A stretch of 64,000 nucleotides of DNA from Odobenus rosmarus divergens (lineage: Eukaryota > Chordata > Mammalia > Carnivora > Odobenidae): positions 705,580 to 769,579 of the forward strand of contig NW_004450383.1 in NCBI RefSeq assembly GCF_000321225.1. The letters are read 5' to 3'. Within the stretch, counting starts at the first letter, position 1. Every line of letters starts with the position of its first letter. The notes under the pieces are model-generated. The model was not told the origin of the DNA. It searched no databases and saw nothing but the letters and a program-made list of their open reading frames with translations. Below, piece by piece: positions 56,985 to 64,000 of this stretch. The translations under genes were made by a program, and so were the position numbers.

Positions 56985-57850
56985 ATAAGAATTTTAAATA
57001 AGCATAATACATATCTTTGAAGACATAAAAAGGATAATGGAAAGATAAAGCAGGAACAAGTAGTCATTAAAATAACCAACTTCAAATATTGCATACAGAA
57101 TTCTGAAGTAAGCCAACAGATGGGTATAGATCAACAGGAAAGTGAATTAGTGAGTAAAAAATCAGATTGAGGAAGTCTTGAAGAGGACATTAAGAGGAAA
57201 TAAATAGAAAATGTAAAATAGATAAAATAAAAGTGAAAAAAAAATTAGAAGTTAAAGATATGAGTGTGAACAAGCTAAACAGGAAAAAAATACACAGAAG
57301 GGAAGAAATATTAGATGAAACAGTTATTTAAAATTTCCCCAATTAATGAAATATATAAGATGAGAGAATTTTAAACAAAACTTATGTTAAATAAATCAAA
57401 ATAGTCCCACCTAAATCAACACTTATAAACTTCAAGTCTAAAGAATTATCTAAAAAAGAGGGGTGCCTGGGTGGCTCACTCAGACCTTTGGCTCAGGTCA
57501 TGATCCCAGGGTCCTGGGATCAAGCCCCACATCGGGCTCCCTGCTCAGTCTGCTTCTCCCTCTGCCTCTGCCTGCCGAGTCCCCTGTTTGTGCTCGTTCT
57601 CTCTCTCTCTGTCAAATAAATAAATAAAATCTTAAAAAAAAAAAGTCCCAAGAAAGTTCCCATATATATGTATACACACACACACACACACACACCACAT
57701 TGACTTAGATTTCCCAATAGCGTCACTGAATGCCGGAAGAAAACAGGGTAATCTTTTTAAGATTTAAAAGAAAAATTTCAAACTTGCAATTTTATATATA
57801 TTCCTAGAATATCATTTAATGCAAGACTGAAAAAAAATAAATGCAAGACT
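56985..57850 (+). mobile_element. Old L1 fragment, sense (probable), with a SINE inside
   Basis: A-rich sequence with 'taaatcaaaatagtcccacc' and 'ttcaagtctaaagaattatc' resembles L1M internal sequence in sense. A (CA)n tract lies at 57672-57693 right of the SINE. Strongly decayed. Confidence 0.5.
57461..57643 (+). mobile_element. CAN-SINE with deleted A-box side
   Basis: The head jumps from gggtggctcact to cagacctttggctcagg, losing about 15 bp between A-box and the next conserved part, and the middle is shortened (ctgctcagtctgcttctccc). Tail (AAAT)n. I cannot see a clear target-site duplication. Confidence 0.9.
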
Positions 57851-57878
57851 GAAATAAAGATCCTCATTTATAAAAGTA

Positions 57879-58191
57879 CAGTTGACCCTTGCACAACACA
57901 GGTTTGAACTGCATTAGTCTACTTATATTTGGATTTTTTCAATAAATATACATACAGTACTGTAAATGTGTTTTCTCTTCCTTATGATTTTCTTAATAAC
58001 ATTTTCTTTTCTGTAGTTTATTCATTGTAAGAATACAGTATATAATACATATAATATACAAAATAGGTGTTAATCGACTATGTATGTTAACAGTAAGGCT
58101 TCCAGTCAACAGAAGGTTGTTAGTGTTAAGTTTTGGGGGACTCAAAAGTTACATGTGGATTTTCAATCCCACATTGTTCAGGGGTAAACCA
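57879..58191 (+). mobile_element. MER2-like Tigger MITE
   Basis: Starts cagttgacccttgcacaaca and ends with the imperfect complement (attgttcaggggtaaacca), with TA on both sides (57877-57878 and 58192-58193). The interior 'gaatacagtatataatacat' and 'taagttttgggggactcaaa' is as in this MITE family. No coding capacity. Confidence 0.82.
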
Positions 58192-58193
58192 TA

Positions 58194-59421
58194 GATGTTT
58201 TATCACACACACACACCCCCAAACCCAAAAACTTTGAGATATTTATGAAAGAAATACACAAAAAAAGAAATAAATATAGGAGAACATAACTAGTTATTGC
58301 AAGAAAAAACAGTAACTTAGCAAATGATACTCTTTTCACCTATGAAATGAGCATCTCTCTTCCCCTGACTCATTACCCAAACCACATAAATGGTAAAAGC
58401 CCAGAATGAAAACTCTAGAATGACAGGAATATGTGTGTGTGTGTGGAGGCGGGGGAGTGGAGGTGTGGAGAGTAGAAAACCAGAGGGACGTGATAGTTTG
58501 TTGTGATTCCTATGATCTGGTAGACAAATTAGGTAAAAATGAAAGTAAAATTTTAGAAGAAAAAATAATAAATATTGGTCTTAAATAGCTAGATGTAACC
58601 ACTAGAGAAACAAACATTTGTATGTATACTTCCAGTTAAACATTTTTGGTTGATTAAAATGTTTGCCTTCCATTCCCTCCTAAGTGTATACTAAAATAAT
58701 CCTTAATGAATAACAATGTCATGCATGCATGGCAACAAAGAGAATTGAGGGAAAAGACAACACTGGATGAAAGATGTCAACATAATTTTGGAAGACAAAA
58801 GTAAACAGAAAACTGGTCACTGAGTAAAAGTTGAGAATGCTAAAATCTAAATATGGAAAAGAGGGAAGCCAACAAAAAGAAAGATTCATTACTTCTCCCA
58901 TCTACATTGATCAGGATTCCAGGCCCTATATACTTCTGGGAAGTGGGTTCTTGTAAGAGGTGGGGCTTAAAACATTGAAGGATTTGCTGAAATTTCTAGC
59001 TTGCCTCCTCCATTGCAAATAGCCAAGTGACTACTCTTCTCTCACCATGAGGAAACAAGGAAGGCTTATATTCTGGGGAGATTAAAAAAGAGATTCTGTA
59101 CTTAAAAACTTTAACCAAGGGCAACTGGATGAGGTACCTTATTGAAAGCAGAGGAATTGAATAAATGTTTACATCCATGGTAAATAACTAGACTATGGAC
59201 CCCCCTTCTCCTATTTATCATCCAGAATCTATCAACTAGACTTAAGTCTGTAGGCAAGAGAGTGAACGAATCCTCTGTGGAAAATTAAACAGTCCAAAGA
59301 ATTCAAGTAATGGAATTAGTTGTTTCCCCCCAAAAACTGGCAAGGCACATTGTTCTGTCATTCTGTGTTGAAGCACACCCACTACCACTCCAAGTTAGCA
59401 AAACAAAACCCTCCACTCAAG
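58194..59421. other. Unassigned sequence with small microsatellites
   Basis: (CA)n at 58205-58216 and (GT)n at 58433-58445. Short minus frames of 60 codons have no domain. Confidence 0.4.
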
Positions 59422-59433
59422 ATTTTCACTTTT

Positions 59434-59598
59434 TTTTTTTTTTTTAGGGAGAGGGAGGGGCAGAGGGAGAGAATCTTAAGCAGGCTCCATACCCAGCGCC
59501 AAGCCCAAAGCAGGGCTCTATCTCACGGCCTTGAGATCATGACCTGAGCTGAAATCAAGAGTTGGACACTTAACCAACTAAGCCACCCAGACACCCTG
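59434..59598 (-). mobile_element. CAN-SINE, minus strand, old subfamily
   Basis: T15 tail, ggagagggaggggcagaggg, and at the right aaccaactaagccacccag. It carries gaaatcaagagttggacact, the older-subfamily head also seen at 21437. Imperfect flanking repeats attttcacttt at 59422-59432 and 59602-59612. Confidence 0.9.
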
Positions 59599-59613
59599 AA
59601 AATTTTCACTTTT

Positions 59614-60175
59614 AAATATAAATGAATACCTATGGACCTGAAAGATATTTCAGACAGTTTTTTATATCAAAAGAAAAGAACAAAGCAAGATAGAAAAATT
59701 AAGAAAATGAAACTTCCAAAAATTATAATATCTTCAGAGATATAAGATACTGTTTTTATGAGTAAAAATAGAATGATATAGAAGGGAACACTCAGAAAAG
59801 AAGAAAGCTCTTGGAATGAAAAATATGAGAACAGAAGAAAAAAAGTACAGTATTGGGAAAAAGATGAAGAATTCCAAAAAGCTTAAAATGACAAAAAGCT
59901 GAAAAAAGAGTAATGGAAAGACAAGAATTTGGAGGATCAATCCAAGCAGTTGTGTGTCTGGCAAATTCAGACTAAAGAAAAAGAAAGAAAGAAAGAAAGA
60001 AAGAAAAAGAAAATGGGTAGAAGAAAATAATCAAACACATGCTAAAGTCTCCCATTTCCAATGATATGTAGGATTGAATATCCTGCAAGTGCTCCTGTTA
60101 CAAAACAATTTAAAATGCTAGATGATATGTAAATTATATCTCAATAAAGCTGTTATACTTTTTAAAATCCTAAAT
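59614..60175 (+). mobile_element. Old L1 3' portion, sense (probable)
   Basis: A-rich L1-like sequence ending in taaattatatctcaataaag, a usual old L1 3' end. An (AAAG)n microsatellite is at 59978-60010 inside it. Confidence 0.5.
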
Positions 60176-60509
60176 GAAGTGTTTGAAAGCATCTTTTTTA
60201 AAATACAGAGCTGAATTGAGAAAGTAAGCAAGCTCCTCTGAGGACAAGAATGAGCCAGAAGCATGAATCCAGTTTAGGAAAAGTGTGTTGAATCCATGGC
60301 TGCCCTAAAGGCACCTGCCTCAAGAACTTTTAATGGTTGCAGTGTGGAAAAGAACTGAGACCTAGTGCTGTGCGAGGTAGAATATCAGAATAATAACCCC
60401 ACACAAAGATGTGTGAGGGTCTGCAATCTCAGTGTCACAGAAACTAAAAATAATCTGTTCTATAAAGGGAGATGTTCAGCAAATTTGCCACAGCTTTGGC
60501 ACTTGTTTT

Positions 60510-60880
60510 TAGGCACGCATCTGTACTTCTGAAACAAATAATGCAATATATGTTAAGAAAAAAAAAGAAGAAGAAGAAGATAGCAGGAGGGGAAGAATGA
60601 AGGGGAGTTAAGTCGGAGGGGGAGACGAACCATTAGAGACAATGGACTCTGAAAAACAAACTGAGGGTTCTAGAGGGGAGGGGGGTGGGGGGATGGGTTA
60701 GCCTGGTGATGGGTATTAAAGAGGGCACATTCTGCGTGGAGCACTGGGTGTTATGCACAAACAATGAATCATGGAACACTACATCAAAAACTAATGATGT
60801 AATGTATGGTGGTTAACATAACAAAAAATATTATTTCAGAAAAAAAATAAAAAAAATAATCCTACCTCATTAAAAAAAAA
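60510..60880 (+). mobile_element. Young carnivore L1 3' UTR, 5'-truncated
   Basis: ctgaaacaaataatgcaata, (AAG)n, 'gaatgaaggggagttaagtc', the G-rich tract (60672-60697) and 'aatgatgtaatgtatggtgg' give the full arctoid L1 3' UTR in sense, with an A-rich tail. It retains 'gcgtggagcactgggt', absent from the mini-L1 at 29511. Confidence 0.92.
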
Positions 60881-61463
60881 AAATAAGAAAGTCAATCCTG
60901 AGAATTCTTAACTATAAGTTGCCCTTGTGAAGACTGGAGTTTGAATTCCCAGTACAGAAGTGGTATCAAACACATCCAACCTGGGAAATTAATTTGAAGA
61001 GATCCCAAGTCAGGAGCACCTTGAACAATCGGAAATCCTCTATGGAGTATTGTGCCATTACACCAAGAATCATGAAATGTTCTCAGATAAACCACTGCAC
61101 ATGTACTCACAATTTAAAAAAAAATCACAAAATACTAGAGTAAAACAGTGGTTTATCATCTTTATCCTCAGAGATAATCACTTTCAAGCCTTTAGTCATT
61201 TCTTTTCTTATTTACTTTCATCTTTACAGAGAATATAAATAAGTAGTATATTTATTTATTTATTCTCCTACTTTATTTTTTGTAGATTAGGCTTTGTTTT
61301 ATTGCTATGTAAGAAGAGTCTTTTAGTTTTTTGTTCCTCTCCATGAGCATTTGTTCACGTACAGGAAAAAAAAAACATTGTTTCTAGCCTCAGCCTCATA
61401 ATATAATAAAAACATTTTAAAATCAATTTTAGAGTTCTAGAGTTTTGATTATTTGGGATATAC
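60881..61463. other. Unassigned sequence
   Basis: No supported gene or repeat. Confidence 0.4.
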
Positions 61464-61476
61464 GCTATTTACATTT

Positions 61477-61670
61477 TTTTTAAAGATTTTATTTACTTAT
61501 TTGACAGAGAGAGACAGCGAGAGCAGGAACACAAGCAGGGGGAGTGGGAGAAGGAGAAGCAGGCTTCCCGCTGAGCAGGGAGCCCAATGCGGGGCTCGAT
61601 CCCAGGACCCTGGGATCATGACCTGAGCCGAAGGCAGACGCTTAACGACTGAGCCACCCAGGCGCCCGAT
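61477..61670 (-). mobile_element. CAN-SINE, minus strand, young type
   Basis: Tail aaagattttatttacttatt on the left and ggcagacgcttaacgactga then gccacccaggcgcc on the right. Direct repeats gctatttacattt at 61464-61476 and 61671-61683 are perfect. Confidence 0.97.
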
Positions 61671-61739
61671 GCTATTTACATTTGAGCTGCATTGATTTTA
61701 TTTGTAATCAGAGTATAGCTCTTTTGCCAGTGAAGTAAA

Positions 61740-63060
61740 TTTATTTATTCATTCATTCATTCAAGGTATAACTGACACATTAGTTTCAGGTGTAAAACGT
61801 AATGCTTCAATTATCTATATATTTTGCAAAATGATTACCACAATAACTCCAGTTAACATCTTGTACCATCCATAGTTACAGAATTTTTTTGTGTGTGGTA
61901 AGTGCTTTTAAGAACTTCTAAGCTCTGTTCTCCAAGCAACTTTCAAATATGTGATAGAGTGTTATTAACTATAGTTGCAGTGCTGTATATTACATCCCCC
62001 TGACTTATTTATTTTATAATTGGAAGTTTGTACCTTTTGATTCCCTTCACCCATTTTGTCCACCTCCCATCCCCTGCTTCTGGCAACCGCTAATCTGTTC
62101 TTGGTATCTATGAGCTTGTTGTTTTGTTTTTTGTTTTTTCCTAAAGATTCCACATATAAGTGAGAATATACAGTATTTTCTTTCTCTCCTTCTTTCACTT
62201 ATCATACAGCACTCAAATTCCACCGATATTGTCACAAATGACAGCATTTCATTTTTTTATGACTGAATATTTTATTGTGTATATGTACCACAATTTCTTT
62301 ATTCATTCATCCAGTGATAGACTTTTAGGTTGTTAACATATCTTGACCACTGTAGATGATATTAAAATAAACATGGGGATGCATATATCTTTTTCAATTA
62401 GTGTTTTCATTTTATTCAGGTAAATGCCCAGAAGTACAATTGCTAGATCATACGGTAATACTACTTTTTAGTTTTTTGAAGAACCTCCATGCTGTTTTAC
62501 ATAGTGGTTGCACCAATTTATATTCCCACCAACAGTGCACAAGGGTTTCCTATTCTCCACATCCTTGTCAATACTTGTTATATCTTGTCTTTTTTATGAC
62601 TGCCATCCTAATAGGTCTAAGGTGATATCTCAGCATGGTTTTGATTTGCATTTCCCTAATGATTAGTAATGAGACTGTCTTTTCCCCATTGTATATTATA
62701 GACTCCTTTGTTGTAAATTCATTGACCATGTATCTGTGGGTTTATTTCTTGGCTCTCTATTCTGTTCTATTTATCTCTGTGTCTGTTTTTATATCAATAC
62801 CATACTATTTCGCTTACTACAGCTTTGAAATCAGAAAGGAAATGCCTCCAGGTTTGTTTTTCTTTCTCAAGATTGCTTTGGCTAATGTGGCATCTTTTGC
62901 AGTTCCACATATTTTAGGACTGTTTGTTCTATTTTTGTGAAAAATGCCATTGGAATTTTGATAGGAATTGTATTGAAACTTTAGATTACTTTGGATAATG
63001 TGGACATTTAAACAATATTGATTCTTCTAATCCATGAGCATAGACTATCTTGCCATTTAT
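61740..63060 (-). mobile_element. Antisense L1M: 3' UTR and ORF2 end
   Basis: A (TTCA)n run is followed by aaggtataactgacacatta, 'ttaacatcttgtaccatcca', 'attcccaccaacagtgcaca' and antisense ORF2 'tcaataccatactatttcgc', 'tgccatttattgatg'. The 101-codon frame 62635-62940 and others are antisense L1. Confidence 0.88.
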
Positions 63061-63680
63061 TGATGTTTTTTTAAATTCTGAAATAAATTATTATCTGTTC
63101 ATTAACTTTTTTTCCTCCCTATGAATCTATCATTAATTTGCTCCCCAAGGTACAAAACTCTCCTTAGTACTGAAGTACATCAGGTTACATATCCACCTGT
63201 GTTTCTTTCAGTCTTCTTCTCCAGATTGGTTTCTAGATCTGCTGCCCACTTATTGTCTTGCCTCTGACTTTAGCAATGTACTGAGCACCTTCTTTGCCAC
63301 CCTCATAAGATCCCACTGTTAAGATTTTACTTATTTATTCATTTATTCATTCATTCATTTTTAGGTTAGTCAATCCTCCAGTAGCATACTAAGATGATGT
63401 GCATTGGACTTAATTTTTATAATGCTTGCATGTCTGGCAATGTCTTTAAGCAATTAATCAAAGGGAAAACTGAAAACACTATTATGAATAAGAATATGTT
63501 TTCATCCTCATCAGCAATGTAGAGAATTCTGTTGTAGGCATGAATGTAAGAAATACTGTGGGCCTATTTTAAGATGGTGGGTGGTTTGGGGTATACCAGA
63601 AATGTACATCAATGATTTATCTAGCTTCATTGGTACTCAGTTCTAATGTGTGTTGGTGCTATGTACAATTGATTTAACTT
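63061..63680. other. Unassigned sequence
   Basis: A (TTTATTCA)n run is at 63328-63360. No gene supported. Confidence 0.4.
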
Positions 63681-63684
63681 CTTT

Positions 63685-64000
63685 TTTTTGTTTTTATTTT
63701 TAATTTTTTTATTGTTATGTTAATCACCATACATTACATCATTAGTTCTTGATGTAGTGTTCCATGATTCATTGTTTGTGCATAACACCTAGTGCTCCAT
63801 GCAGAATGTGCCCTCTTTAATACCCATCACCAGGCTAACCCATCCCCCTGCCCCTCTCCCCTCTAGAGCCCTCAGTTTGTTTCTCAGAGTCCATCGTCTC
63901 TCATGGTTCGTCTCCCCCTCCGACTTACTCCCCTTCATTCTTCCCCTCCTGCTATCTTCTTCTTTTTCTTTTTTCTTAACATATGTTGCATTATTTGTTT
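63685..64000 (-). mobile_element. Young carnivore L1 3' UTR, antisense, cut by window end
   Basis: T-rich tail, ttgttatgttaatcaccata, 'gtgccctctttaatacccat', the C-rich complement of the G tract (63842-63862) and 'tccgacttactccccttcat', running off at 64000. How much of the L1 body lies beyond cannot be told. Confidence 0.94.

Overview
The window is nuclear DNA from a carnivoran mammal, most likely an arctoid (bear, seal or mustelid lineage). The evidence is sixteen copies of the tRNA-derived carnivore SINE (CAN-SINE / SINEC), recognised by the gcgcctgggtggctcag head, the tgggatcgagcccc B-box region, a CT-rich middle and an (AAATAA)n tail, plus several copies of a young carnivore L1 3' UTR. 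The DNA is AT-rich. I see no host protein-coding exon, rRNA, tRNA or CRISPR array. Nearly all open reading frames fall inside, or run antisense to, transposable elements, so this is best read as intergenic or intronic repeat-rich sequence.

Layout. 1-5.7 kb: two SINEs inside a pair of 109-bp inverted arms, an old antisense L1, an AT palindrome and a tiny U6 snRNA-derived insertion. 5.7-18.5 kb: SINEs, L2 and L1 fragments and four MaLR-type LTRs. 18.5-21.4 kb: almost no recognisable repeats. 21.4-24.4 kb: a SINE, two MIRs and an unidentified LTR. 24.45-28.69 kb: a minus-strand class II (betaretrovirus-like, ERVK-type) provirus with both LTRs, a target-site duplication, remnants of gag, dUTPase-protease with a G-patch, reverse transcriptase, the integrase C-terminus and the start of env, and three large internal deletions. 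28.7-30.3 kb: an old sense L1 carrying a 467-bp internally deleted young L1 with both ends. 30.4-38.8 kb: an MLT1 LTR, a long antisense L1, a Tigger DNA transposon and an L2. 39.4-44.5 kb: three closely spaced SINEs, a 32-bp minisatellite, two LTR-like blocks and an exact 67-bp duplication. 44.5-47.6 kb: repeat-poor apart from a 66-bp L1-derived foldback. 47.6-64 kb: old sense L1s, five more SINEs (one inside the first L1), a MER2-like MITE, short L1 3' ends and a final antisense L1 3' UTR that runs off the window.

No set of genes here works together as a pathway. What can be read is a history of insertions: ancient L2, MIR and DNA transposons, then L1M and MaLR LTRs, then CAN-SINEs, the class II provirus and arctoid L1s with intact target-site duplications. 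I did not find a convincing new biological system. The items most worth checking are structural: the 97%-identical inverted arms, the 24-nt tailless U6 insertion, the two-ended mini-L1, the templated 67-bp copy, and a provirus whose LTRs are nearly identical although its coding region is badly broken.
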